NCBI GenBank assembly: GCA_008729055.1 | Contig: SDUX01000005.1 | Location: forward strand, 1,496,875-1,560,874 | Length of the DNA: 64,000 bases | Direction of reading: 5' to 3' | DNA from: Pyropia haitanensis | Lineage: Eukaryota; Rhodophyta; Bangiophyceae; Bangiales; Bangiaceae | Shown: piece by piece, positions 1 through 10,226 of the stretch | Position numbering within the stretch: the stretch's first letter is position 1 | Layout of the letters: each line of letters starts with the position of its first letter | Program-made: the position numbers and the translations under genes | The notes under the pieces: model-generated | The model's database searches: none | The model's input: only the letters and a program-made list of their open reading frames with translations | Told to the model about the DNA's origin: nothing

Positions 1-373
1 CGACCCCTCCCAGGAACACGCCCACCGGCAGGAGCTCCATGGCCGCGACGCCAACGCCCGCAGCCGCGGCGGCGCCGCCGACAAGCGCGATGGGCAGCTG
101 CAGGGGGACACCCGCTAGGATGGCGTGGAGGCCCACGTACACTACCCACCCGCCAATGGCGGCGCCAACGGCAAAGAGCGCCGGCCGCAGCAGGCGGGCG
201 CCGTGAAAGGCGGCGCCGAGGCACAGGGCTGCCGCCGCGGCGGCGCCCAGCCGCCCGCGCAAGCCCGTCGTGGCCACCGCCACGTCGCTCCCATCATTTC
301 CGGAAACGACGGCGGCGCGGATGGTGGCCGCGAGGCGCTGCAGCGGCTGGGGGGGCGCGTGGAGGACCACCAT
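1..373 (-). CDS. TMEM198/TM7S3-like multispan membrane protein, N-terminal part (runs off the window)
   Basis: An open minus-strand frame starts with ATG at 373 and continues past base 1, giving 124 codons. The start opens MVVLHAPPQPLQRLAATIRA. After about 55 residues come hydrophobic, Gly/Ala-rich segments, including a stretch around LRPALFAVGAAIGGWVVYVG and a second around LPIALVGGAAAAAGVGVAAM. This spacing and the R-P-A-L-F-x-V-G-x-x-x-G-G-W-V-V-Y pattern resemble the DUF4203 (TM7S3/TM198) membrane domain. Known members are multispan proteins of the secretory pathway or plasma membrane with poorly defined roles. The C-terminal helices are outside the window, so topology is incomplete. Family assignment rests on recalled pattern similarity only. 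Confidence 0.55.
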   Translation of the reverse strand, partial: MVVLHAPPQPLQRLAATIRAAVVSGNDGSDVAVATTGLRGRLGAAAAAALCLGAAFHGARLLRPALFAVGAAIGGWVVYVGLHAILAGVPLQLPIALVGGAAAAAGVGVAAMELLPVGVFLGGV

Positions 374-1027
374 GGCGCCCACGGGGGGGGAGGAGCGGGG
401 GGGAATGGGATCAAGAGGGAAGACAGGGGGGGTCAAGACTGGGGAGGGGTGGGAGGCAAACGACAGGGGTGACTGCGGGACAACGGGGGGGAACGAGGGA
501 AGACGGACACAGGAAGAACCAAGGGCGACGAGAAAGACCCACCGCGGCAGGAGGTGGAACGGAGACGGCGGCGCACGGACGACAGCCAAGCCGACGGTCT
601 CTCGCACTAGCAGCGCGAACGGTCGGCGGGCAGCGGAGGTACGGCGGCGGCGGCAGCCAAGAGCCTCCAGCCCCGTCCTGTCCGCGACGCGGTGGGGAAT
701 ACGAGCCCGTGCGGCAGACGAGCCGCCACCACGCGTCGGGCGGTTTGCGCGCCAGGTCGGGGAGGCACAACAGCGACCGTGGCAGCCCCCCCTCCCAACG
801 GAGGTCCGCACCGGATAGATTACAGTCGTCGCTGAAGAGAGTGCAAACCCTCCCACCCAGAAAGATCCGGAACAACGAGGAGGTACGCACAATTCCGTGT
901 GGATGCAGACAAGCATAATTGACCTCCACTTAATTCGTAGTTGTCTGATTGGCCCACCTCTGGTGGACTCTGTATTATCTCATCAATTGTTCTCTTAGAC
1001 GGACACCACACACCGAATCGAGAGTTG
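374..1027. other. Intergenic, no gene seen
   Basis: The stretch is GC-rich at first and drops in GC from about 900. Open frames on both strands are Arg/Pro/Gly-rich and match nothing I recognise. It presumably holds the 5' region of the TMEM198-like gene. Confidence 0.5.
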
Positions 1028-1439
1028 CTGAGGCTCTGTCTTGACGGCGCGTGCACGAGCACGTGATTTACCTGAATTCAGTACATAAGTCCTCGCACAC
1101 GGCGTGATTGAACGGGGGCAGTCTTGACGACACAACAAGACACACGACCACGTCACATCGCGGTTTCCCTGTCAAATTGAATCTGTCTTGCGATCGAGGT
1201 GCACAGGCGTGTTCGTGCGTGCTCGTGCGCGAGATATTCTGAAAAATCTCGCGCACGTGCACGTGATCGCCCCGAATGTCCATATTCGAACACGTTCCTC
1301 CTCGTAAGTACTCCGTGCGCGGAGCGGTGATTCGGAGCACACACAAAAAAAACAATCAGGCGTGACTGGGATGCTGACTTCTCATTGGTTGACGGGCGTG
1401 CACGCACGCCGATCACGCGCCGTCAAGACAGGGCCTGAG
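1028..1439. mobile_element. 412-bp terminal-inverted-repeat element (MITE-like)
   Basis: Bases 1028-1053 and 1414-1439 are inverted copies of one another, matching at 24 of 26 positions; the shared core is CTGTCTTGACGGCGCGTG. Inside lies a second foldback: 1219-1235 pairs with 1246-1262 at 16 of 17 positions around a 10-base loop. No coding frame inside resembles a transposase. Size, lower GC and nested palindromes suggest a non-autonomous DNA element. I could not find a clear target-site duplication. Confidence 0.5.
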
Positions 1440-1645
1440 TGAACACTCCAAGATTGCACGAGCAGAGGCAAAGTTTGCTTAGAAGCCGTTCAATTGCAAG
1501 CACACCCTTACCAATTCTGCTCTCAGTCGTCGCTCACGAACTGGTCGTTCCCGAGACCAGAGGGGGGGGGGGAAGCTCGCGGGTCTTCTCGCGTCAGGGG
1601 GAGGGGGGGCGGGGGAGGCCACCGTGGCGCCCGACGACGCTTGTG

Positions 1646-1768
1646 TACAGTGCGTCCTACAAAAAATGGATGTTGACGGTTTGTGAAGGTGCATGGCATC
1701 GCCGTCTGGACCAATGAATGCACACATGCACATCCGAGCAACATCCACTTTTTAGTGGAGGCACAGTA
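1646..1768. repeat. Imperfect 123-bp foldback (hairpin)
   Basis: The outer 30 bases of each arm (1646-1675 and the reverse complement of 1739-1768) match at about 24 positions, including TGGATGTTG and GTGC blocks. Looser pairing continues inward through GTGCAT/ATGCAC blocks to a loop near 1700-1712. The structure could be a decayed MITE or a small-RNA precursor-like hairpin; the sequence alone does not decide. Confidence 0.45.
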
Positions 1769-3305
1769 TTGCCAACCCATCCGGGTCTGTTCACGCTATG
1801 GTGCGTCTCACAAACAGCAAACGTGAGAATACTGAGACATGCAGAACCCAGGCAGTGGTTTGTTGTTCTTGCTCTTGTCCGGATCGGTCAAAATTGGGAG
1901 AAGTGCAACACAAGTGCACAAAAGCAGCCGCCAGACGGCTTCCAGACCAATGGAGTGCGAGAACGCCACAGTGGTCCCGTGGTGCTTCCACCGAGCGTGT
2001 GATGAACCACAACTGCGAGTCCACCTCGAGCAGGGCGCAGATTGGTCCAAACGCGGTAGTGTTTCCCAGCAATCTCCACAGTTTCCAGTGGATCTCAGGC
2101 AAATAATGAACCAGAGCACGAGAGCCAGTAGCAATTGAGCCAGTCGTCCCGTCGATCTGGTTTGAAGTCCCCAGACAATCGCAATCAGTCTCGTCTGCTC
2201 AACAACTGAGCGCGATACTGAGCAGCTATTGGTTAGACCATCTGAGTGTGGGATATGTCATTGGTCATTTACTGTTGTGCAGTTGCATTTTATGCGCATC
2301 CGCTAAAATTGGATCGACAACCATACATGGTTTTGACCCTTCTGCGCAGTCGGAGGGGCTGTCCTCCGCGATCGCTAGCGATATCGCTGTAAGGGGTTGT
2401 CACCTTCTTCCACCAGACAGCGGGACAAAGGGTGAATCACCTGGGCTCTCGAGAGGCACAGAGGACGCCGTTGACCGCCACGTCAGTCGAAGCCACACCG
2501 CACAATTGGCCGTGTGGCCCTAAGATGGCCACCACATCTTTCCAGCGAGGAAGACCGGGCCTGGCACAACCCCCGCTCCGTCATCCATCCGGCAGTCCGG
2601 GACACGTGCCAAATTGTATCCAACTAACCGGCAGGCTGAGGACACGCCCCCCCACATTCCACCCCCATGTGGGCGCCGCCACGGTCAGGCGTCGCCACAT
2701 CCCCGTTGCAACGCTACAGTGGCAGGTCTGCATGCCACGTGCTCTACTGGCATGCCTGCCGCGGAGGGGCATCGAGACACGCAGGCAGGGTCTGTCATCT
2801 GCTGGTGGCCGATCCGAAGGGAAAGGACCAAGCATTCCGCGTTGGTCGCACTGTCGCTGCTACAGCTGTGCACGCTTGGCGGCCGACGGTGGCGGTCTCG
2901 CGCGCCCGTCGGAGAATTCTTGCATGGGCGCACGCGTCGTGCCCAGCGCGACTGCAAACCTGCCTGCGCCCGTTCGGGCGCGCGTTGGGTGTGCTCGCGC
3001 GGCCATGCGCCGCCGGCGTCGTGGGCGGCCTCGGCGCGGATGTTATCGCCGTCGCTGCTGGCCGTTTTCTGGGGAGTGCCGGCGACAGGCCCTTTTATTG
3101 CCTGTCCCTGGGCTGGTACCTGGCTGACGACGTTGGCGCTTGCCACTACCACAGCAGCAGCCGGCCCACGCCACTATCGCCGTGATCGCTTCGAGCCCAC
3201 CACAACCCTAGACTATCACAGCTGAGCGCCCACCGCCTCTGCCACTGGCTGCATCTCCCCGCTCCCCCCCAACCTCCCCACCTTACCTACTTTTTCGACG
3301 GCGAC
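1769..3305. other. Intergenic, no gene seen
   Basis: The first half (to about 2,500) is comparatively AT-rich and resembles the repeat-bearing DNA just upstream. The second half is GC-rich. Several open frames of up to about 230 codons occur on both strands, but none shows a recognisable domain or convincing codon bias. The last 100 bases are pyrimidine-rich and lead into the thioredoxin-like start codon, so they probably include its 5' leader. Confidence 0.45.
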
Positions 3306-4025
3306 ATGGCCGCCTTTGCTACCCCACCCTGCGGTCTGACTGCCGGGATGGCCCGGCCTGTGACTGTCGCTGCCCGACCCACTCCTGCGAGGCTGGGTGC
3401 CACCCGATCGCGAATGACGCGGCCAGTGACGGCTGTGCTGGCTGCACCTCGGACGGAGACCGTGACGACCGCCTCCCCCGGCAGCACTCCCCTGGCCGAT
3501 GCCACCCCTGCCGCCCCTGCCGTGCCCGTCACGGCGCTGCACTCGGCGCAGGAGCTGGTGGCTGCCCTGTCGGCCGACGTGTCGACACCCGGCGCCCCCG
3601 AGGCGGTGTCGGTGATCAAGTTTCACGCCCCCTACTGCCGCAGCTGCGCGGGGGTTCGTGTCAAGTATGAGCGCATGGCGGCGGCCTATGCTGCGGCGGC
3701 GGCAGAGGATGCGGAGGGCGAGCCGATTGGCGAAGATTCGGCGTCGTCTGCCACGGCTGGCCTGCCGGCGACCGTGACGTGCTACGAACTGGACTACAGC
3801 CGCCATGGCGAGCTCTGCACGCGCCTTGGCGTCGACCGGCTGCCCTACTTCATGGTCATCCGTGGCGGGCGCCGCCTGTTTGGCGAGGCTGTCGCGTGGA
3901 ACCGCTTTTCTGACGTGCGTCGGGCCGTGGACGCGGCGGTGCATGCAGAGCCGTCTGCCGGCGGGGACGAGGCTCCACCTGCCGCCGAGCTCATCGACGC
4001 TGCCTTGGCAGCCGGCGTGGCATGA
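3306..4025 (+). CDS. Plastid-type thioredoxin-like protein with a Cys-Arg-Ser-Cys active site
   Basis: The 239-residue protein has a Met-Ala start and about 70 residues rich in Ala, Thr, Arg and Pro with no acidic residue in the first 40, typical of a plastid transit peptide. A thioredoxin-fold domain follows. The active site lies in FHAPYCRSCAG, with cysteines at about 111 and 114, and the cis-proline is at about 180 in RLPYFMVI. The usual WCGPC is replaced by YCRSC, as in the divergent plant thioredoxin-like groups carrying WCRSC or WCRKC. An Ala/Glu-rich insertion of about 25 residues follows the first helix, and a short Ala-rich tail ends the protein. It probably acts as a thiol-disulfide oxidoreductase in the plastid. 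It is intronless. Trx-fold membership is secure; the subfamily is not. Confidence 0.8.
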   Translation: MAAFATPPCGLTAGMARPVTVAARPTPARLGATRSRMTRPVTAVLAAPRTETVTTASPGSTPLADATPAAPAVPVTALHSAQELVAALSADVSTPGAPEAVSVIKFHAPYCRSCAGVRVKYERMAAAYAAAAAEDAEGEPIGEDSASSATAGLPATVTCYELDYSRHGELCTRLGVDRLPYFMVIRGGRRLFGEAVAWNRFSDVRRAVDAAVHAEPSAGGDEAPPAAELIDAALAAGVA

Positions 4026-5723
4026 AGCTGGGCGCTCTGCCTGGTCTACACTTTATTGGCTGCGGTCCGTCTGGCACCACCTGTACATATGCCCCAGTTT
4101 GTGCGGACGTAGATTGTGCTTGTGGAGGGCTGTTGTTGTGTCTTTGTCGATGCCGTTGGTTGGGGGGCGGGGGGGGTTGCGCGGTGGGGGCCCACGCACC
4201 CTTGGAGGGGTAGCGCGCTCCACCGCTGTGCGCGTCGCTGTGGCTGCTCGTTCTGGGCTGTATTTCGTGCCCAGCTTGTACCTGGAACCGATACCCTGGC
4301 GAGTACCTTTTTCTCCCGCACCCCCTCCGCTGCCCTGATGTGTCCTCGGGCATTTGGCCTCGGTCCGCAACGTGCGCGCGAGTGTTGGCTATTGCGGTTG
4401 TCCCGTTGTCGTGACGGACGTCGCTGTGGACATGTGGTGTTGGGGTGCTGCGGTGGAGTGGGGGGCGTACCCACCCATGAGCCCCCTCTCGTCCTTGGGA
4501 GTTGCTCGCGCTGTTACACCGCCTCGGCGGCGACGGCTCCTAGCGAGACGACGCCCGGCGAGGGCGCTGGGGTCGTGCGCGGCGGCGCAGCGCCGTTATC
4601 CCTCCTCCACCCGCTCGCGCACCTGCATCCTCCCCTCTATCTCCACGTTCTTTCACATGCCCCCACTGTTGGGTGCGGCGAGGCGTCCACTGGGGCCACG
4701 GTCGCGTCACCTCCCATCCATTTCCCTATGTCTGTGGCGTGCTGCTGCCGCAGCGGTTGCCGCCGTGGTGACGGCTGATGGGCTGTTCCCCTGTGGTGTC
4801 GTCCCCACTACCTGTGACGGTCATGCCGCGGTCATACCGTGCTGACGCTGATGCCTGCCGGGGATGATGAGAGAGGGGAAGGCACGGCGCGAGTGCCGCC
4901 GACGTTTGGCTCTGCCGCTGGCGCTGGCGCGGTGATCTCCGCCGTCGTCTGGCGTGGCGTGCGGGCTAGTTCGTCGTCGCCGTTGGGCTGGGTGCGTGGG
5001 CCACCTGCTGGGGGCGGGCGCCTGGAGCAGCGGGGAGAGCGGCAGCGGAGGCAGCTGCAGACGCGGTGGCCGACATGTTGACGGCAAGGCGGTGAGCGTG
5101 CACCCGGACGCCCTCTGGCTACGGCCAACCATGGGGGCGCGCAGGGCTTGCTGACGGAGCCGGTGACAACCCTATTCCCCCCCCCTTCGTGACACGGGCC
5201 CTCCGACGAGCAACCGCGGGAGGTACAGTGCTGCCGAGTGACCGCCATGCCAGCGGGGAATGAGGGCGGCGTCGGGGGTGCTGCCGGCCGCGGACCGCCC
5301 GCTCGACCTCCCGTGCGGTCTGAGAGCGGCGCCCTGACCCGTCGACGGGTGTGCGTACGTGAGGGCACTCCGCCCGATGCCCGTAGGCTGCCGGCTCTCC
5401 TCGCTGCGGTGGGCAACCCCACCCCTCGCCCTCTCGCATCTCGCCTGGGGCTGTGAGAGGTGGGCAGAAGGTTTGCCCAGGGGCGCCGGGAGAGGTGCCG
5501 TCGGATGCCGACGGTCTGCCCGTGGGCCATCGAGACAACGGTGAGCCCCCTGATTGGTGCACAGCGCAACAACTAGGCAATTGCCACCCCAATGTTGCTC
5601 CCACACCGTACCAGCCCACGCACACCCGCACCCGCGAATCCTCTCCTCAGCCCGCTCTGGCTCACTACAGCGACCGCACCAAGACGGTCCCGCCGCCCCC
5701 CGCCCGTCCCCTCTTCCCTCTGC
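4026..5723. other. Intergenic, no gene seen
   Basis: This gap separates the plus-strand thioredoxin-like gene from the 3' end of the minus-strand GST, so it should contain two 3' ends. Open frames of 140-246 codons exist on both strands, but they are Arg/Pro/Ser-rich with no family resemblance. Confidence 0.45.
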
Positions 5724-6383
5724 TCACAACTTGCCCGGCGTGAACGGGCGGGCAATGTACGCCTTGTCCCCCTCTGTCCGTGCCACGTAGGCAGCCACCT
5801 GGGGCAGCGCGCCCACCCGCCCGTACAGGGCCGTCAGCTTGGGGTACCGCTCCTTGAGCCCCCCATCCATGGCCCACATCTGCTCCATCGTGTCATACAG
5901 CGTCAGGTCCGCGTACGTGGGCCGCGCCCCCCCCGCCACCCACGTCTTGTTGCCCAGGAACGCCTCGAGGCGGCCCAGGTGGGTGGCCACCACCCCGCCC
6001 AGCACGTCCGCGGCGAGCGCGTCACCCGCGGGCCCCGACGGCCCAAACGCCCACTTGCGGAAGCCGAGGAAGAGGTCCGTCGCCTCCTCCTGCACCGTCG
6101 CGGCGGCCAGGCGCTCCGCCTCGCCCTCCCCCCCAAAGCCGTACCGGTCGGCGAGGAAGCGGACGATAACGCGGGACTGGCTGACGCCCGTCTGCTGGTC
6201 CACCAGCAGGTAGGGGAGGGAGGGGAAGGGCACGACGCCCGTCGCCGCCAGCGGGCCATCCCGGTACGCATGCCACTCGGCCGTGTTGGCAAAGCGGCGC
6301 TCCGTGTAGTCCACGCCGGCGTACTCGAGCGCCAGCCGGATGGGCGTCGCGACGCCCCGGAAAGGCCAGTAGCCCAGCTCCAT
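5724..6383 (-). CDS. Cytosolic glutathione S-transferase
   Basis: This is a complete intronless GST of 219 residues. I start it at the Met of MELGYWPFRGVATPIRL; upstream codons in the same frame look like leader sequence. The N-terminal thioredoxin-fold half carries the GYWxxRG opening, with the likely catalytic Tyr at residue 5. It also has a VVPFPSLPYL segment with the cis-proline and the SQSRVIVRFLADRYG glutathione-binding helix. The C-terminal helical half includes the conserved PTYADLTLYD motif. Length and motifs fit the mu/sigma/alpha-like cytosolic classes, which conjugate glutathione to electrophiles or act in peroxide and prostaglandin-type chemistry. The gene diverges from the MYB gene, sharing roughly 590 bp of upstream DNA. 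Confidence 0.88.
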   Translation of the reverse strand: MELGYWPFRGVATPIRLALEYAGVDYTERRFANTAEWHAYRDGPLAATGVVPFPSLPYLLVDQQTGVSQSRVIVRFLADRYGFGGEGEAERLAAATVQEEATDLFLGFRKWAFGPSGPAGDALAADVLGGVVATHLGRLEAFLGNKTWVAGGARPTYADLTLYDTMEQMWAMDGGLKERYPKLTALYGRVGALPQVAAYVARTEGDKAYIARPFTPGKL

Positions 6384-6970
6384 GCGGTGCCGTCTGGGCG
6401 TGGCAACAGGCGGGGATGGGGGGGCGCGACGGGTGCTGTCTAGACGGCAACGCGTGGTTCCAGGGCGGCGACGCGCCAGTCCAGGTCGGCACAAGAAGGT
6501 GCGCGCAGCCGGCAACAGGGGGCACCACGGCAGAGTCAGGTGGTACTGCACACCGCCGAGTCGATGGGAACCACGCTCCGAGCCTCGAAAGCAGTTTTTT
6601 TGCTCTCCTTTGGGTTTGAAACTGCCGCCGCCCACCGACTGTCACGGTCGGCCGTGCGCCACGTGGACGGCCGCCCTCCCGCCCCCCCCCCCACGCCGCC
6701 GTCAGCAGCGGCGACCCCCCCCCCCCCCCCCCCTCCCCCCCCACCCCCGCTCCCGTCTGGGCGGCACACGCCGCAGCGGCCGTCGCGGCAACACCCACAG
6801 CAGCAACGACAACGGCGGCAGCGACCAGAGGCGGCAGCCACAGCGGCAGCAGCGGCAGCAGCGGCAGTGTGCCGCGGCGGCGGGCGTGCCCGGTTGGCGT
6901 CGCGGCCGGCCGGTGCGGGCGGCGGCGGCGGCGGCGGCGGCGGGCCGCCCGCGCGGGCGGCGGCCACGCC
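6384..6970. promoter_or_regulatory. Shared upstream region of the divergent GST and MYB genes
   Basis: The two start codons face away from each other here, so both promoters must lie in this interval unless the MYB start is further upstream. It holds a long C run near 6715-6735 and CAG-rich stretches near 6790-6860. No TATA-like or initiator motif is distinctive enough to call. Confidence 0.35.
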
Positions 6971-7212
6971 ATGCCCGCCGCCCGGCCGATTGCGCCGCGG
7001 CCGTCGCCAGCGGCGGTAGCGGCCGCCACCGCCGCCGCCGCCGCCGCCGCGGCGGCCGCCCTCGCCACCCCCTACGTGCCGCCCTCCGCGGCGGCCGCCG
7101 CGGCGGCCGCCGCCGCGGCGGCCGCCACGGCGGGTGTCGACACGCCGGCGGCGGCGGCGGCAGAGGAGGAGGAGGAGGAGGCGGTGACCGTCGCGGGCGC
7201 GGCGTCCGTCGC

Positions 7213-7243
<31 letters not shown>

Positions 7244-8066
7244 ACGCCGCCGCTGGTGCCGCCGCCGCCGCCGCCACCTGGGGGAGGGGGGGGTCCCGCC
7301 GACGTGGACGACGCGGGCGTCGTGGCCGCGGGGCACCTGTCGCCGCCGCCGTCGCCGCCCGTGGCGGCGCCGGCTCTGCCTCTGTCGGCGGCGCCGACTC
7401 TGCCTCTGTCGGCGGCGCCGACTCTGTCGGCGGCGCCGACTCTGTCGGTGGGGCCGACTCTGTCGGCGGCGCCGACTCTGTCGGTGGGGCCGACTCTGTC
7501 GGTGGGGCCGACTCTGTCGGCGGCGCCGACTCTGTCGGTGGGGCCGACTCTGTCGGCGGCGCTGGCTCCGTCGGCGGCGCCAGCGCCGTCGGCGGCGGCG
7601 GCGGCGGCCGATGCCGCGGCCACGGCAGTGGCGGCGGCGGCAGTGGCGGCACCCCCCCCCCCCCCCCCCCCCCCCCCCCTCGTCAGCGGCCGCAGCGGGT
7701 GGCCGGCGCTCCCCCCCCCCCCCCCCTGGACCGTCGGCGTGGCGCCCCCCCTCCCCCCCCCCCCCCCCCCAGCCGCGGTCCCCCCCGCCACGCCCCGCCT
7801 TTCTCGTCAGCGGTGCCGTGTACAACGCTGGCGGCCACCGGGTGTGTGGGGTGCGGAACCAGCGGGGCAACCTCTGCGGCCGCGTCGGCCGGTGCCCGTT
7901 TCACCCGGCGCCGCTGGGGGGGGTTGTCCACCCGCCCGCCGCCGCTGCTCGGGGGGGGGGGGGGCCGCCGCTCAAGCGCCGCCGTACCCGCAACGGCGGT
8001 GGTGGTGGTGGTGGTGGTGGTGGTGGTGGTGGTGGTGGCGGGGACGGGGGGGCGGCCGCGGCGGCG

Positions 8067-8099
<33 letters not shown>

Positions 8100-9229
8100 G
8101 CTACGGCCGCACCCACCGCGGCGGTCGTTGCCGCCAGCGCCCCCCCCCCCCCCGCTACCCCTTCTTCCCCCCCCGCTGACGAGGAGGGCGCCGCCGCCAC
8201 GCCTCCCGTCACCGGCGGTGATGCCCCCCCCCCACCCCCCGCCGACGGGGAGCACCCCCGTGCACCTGCCGCCGATGGAGACGACCCCCCCCGGCCACCT
8301 CCCGGCGACGGTCCAGACGGCGCCCCCCCCCCACGGACCCCCCCCCCCCCCCCCCCCCCGGCGTCGCGAAGCGGCGCTCGCGGCCACCTACGCGCGGCGC
8401 CTGTCGGCGCTGCCGACGCTGGCCACCCCCCCCCCCCGCTCCCGCTACAAGGTCGCCTGGTCCGTCCCCGAACACCGCGCCTTCCTCGCCGCGCTCGCCG
8501 CGCACGGGCGGGGCCGCTGGGTCGCGATCGCCGCCGCGGTCGGCAGCCGCTCCGCGACGCAGGTGCAGAGCCACGCGCAAAAGTTTTTTGCGCGGGCGGC
8601 GGTGCCGCCCGAGCGGCGGCGCAAGGCGTCGATCCATGACGATGAAGGGGGGGGGGGGGGGGGGGAGGGGGGGGGGTCGATGGGGGGGGGGGGACCGTCG
8701 CCGCCGCCGCCGCCGCCGCGGCGGCGGCACTCGCAGAGGGGGGGGGGGACCGGTGGCGGCGCCGTCGGCGGCGGCGGTGGCGGCGGCGGCGGCGGCGGCG
8801 GCGGGTGGCGCGGGCGGCGCGGGCGGGCCGTACGGGTGGTTCCCGCCCCCCCCCGCCCCCCCCCCCCTCGGCGGCGTCCCCCCCCTCGGCGCGGCGGGGC
8901 GGCTGGTGGGCGTCCCCCCCCCCCCCCCCCCCCCACCCCCCCCCCGCCTCCGCGTGACGGTCCACCCCAACGGCCAAGCCGACGGCGGGGTGGTGGTGGA
9001 TGTGCCCGCCCCGTCCGCCGCTGCCGCCGCTGGGGGTGGCCGCGCGGCCGGCGGCGGGGATGGCGGCTTGGCGCCCTTCTTTGCCGCCGCCACCGCCGCG
9101 CTCGCGTCCGCGACGCCGCTGCGCCGCGCGTTTACGCGCAGCGGGGGGGAGCTCGCGGGCGTCGACGAGATGTGCGCGGATGATGAGCTGTGGCTGTCGG
9201 ATGGGGGGGCGTTTGAGTTTCCGCCCTGA
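6971..9229 (+). CDS. SHAQKYF-class MYB-related transcription factor (frame broken at C/G runs)
   Basis: The diagnostic one-repeat MYB domain lies near 8440-8625: SRYKVAWSVPEHRAFLAALA, then a Gly-Arg-Trp helix, then SHAQKFF. This class binds I-box/evening-element-type DNA through one R1-type repeat. Upstream (about 7819-7900) is VCGVRNQRGNLCGRVGRCPFH, a Cx9Cx5Cx2H arrangement that may bind zinc. The rest is poly-Ala, poly-Pro and Gly. A natural-looking acidic C-terminus (DEMCADDELWLSDGGAFEFP) ends at 9229. The motifs fall in three frames that switch inside long C runs (about 7660-7770 and 8339-8360) and G runs (8646-8690). I read this as one gene with miscalled homopolymers, though small introns are possible. 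The start at 6971 is a guess; the 3' end is firmer. Confidence 0.7.
7375..7575. repeat. 18-bp minisatellite in the MYB coding region
   Basis: About ten tandem copies of an 18-base unit (ACTCTGTCGGCGGCGCCG and its GTGGGG variant) encode a six-residue repeat alternating PTLSAA and PTLSVG. The unit is a multiple of three, so copy-number change would preserve frame. Confidence 0.8.
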
Positions 9230-9498
9230 CGGGCGTGCGGGGGGGGGGAGGAGGTGGCGGGGGGGAGTCGTGTGGATGGGGGGGGGGAGGAGCAGGTGGG
9301 GGGGGGCCAACGCTTGGGACGGCGCGCGCCGCCACGACGCCCGGCGCCCTCCCATACACACGCTCGCCCCGACGAGCAACCGCTGATGATGCACGCGGCA
9401 ACGCGCGGCCGCCTTCTTACTCCCAGTCATCCCGACTTGCCCCCCGCACCCCCCCCCCCCCACTCCCGCCTCTCCACCCCCCCACCACCCAGTAGCTT

Positions 9499-9790
9499 CT
9501 ACCGCTTGCCCTTCTTCCCCCCCCCAACCCACCCACCCGCCCCTCCGCCCCCCCCCTCCCGCTTGGCCTTGGCCCCCCGCTTGGAGCCCTCCCGCCCCGC
9601 CCGCTCAATCGCGGCCAGATCCGCGCGCGGCCCGCCGCGGCGCGCCGCGGCCTTCCCCCCCCCCGTCAGCGGCACGTACGCAAACGGCTCGGCGCGGCCA
9701 GCGCGGCGGACGTCCCCGCCCGCCCGCGGCGCCTTGTACTCGCCGCCCAGCAGGCCGCGCGCCTTTTTGGCGCCCCCACCGCCGGCCGCG

Positions 9791-9821
<31 letters not shown>

Positions 9822-10183
9822 GGCGGCGTTTGCCCACGCCGCCGCCCGCGCGCGACGCGGCGCGCGTCGCCGCCGCGGCGGCCGACCGGGACGCGACGCC
9901 CGCGCCGACGCCGCCGCCCGCCGCCGCGTCGTCGGCGTCGCTGCCCGCCGCGCCGCCGCCGCCGCCGTCGCTGTCATCCGCCGAGTCGGCAAAGATCGGC
10001 CGCCCGTCGTCGGCCACGTCAAAGCCGCCGTCAGCGGCCGCGGTGGCCGCGGCGGCCGGCCGGGCCTTTTTGGACGCCCCGCCGGGACGCGCCGTCACCG
10101 TCGCGTCCGCGGCGGTGGCCTCGAGGAGGTCCACCACCCCGCCGGGCCGCTCCTGCACGTACACCCGCCGGTCGGCGGCGGTC

Positions 10184-10226
<43 letters not shown>

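Noticed and set aside
411..929. 172-codon minus-strand frame
   Set aside because: Cys/Pro/Arg-rich with no domain, no leader and no agreement with the GC pattern of real genes.
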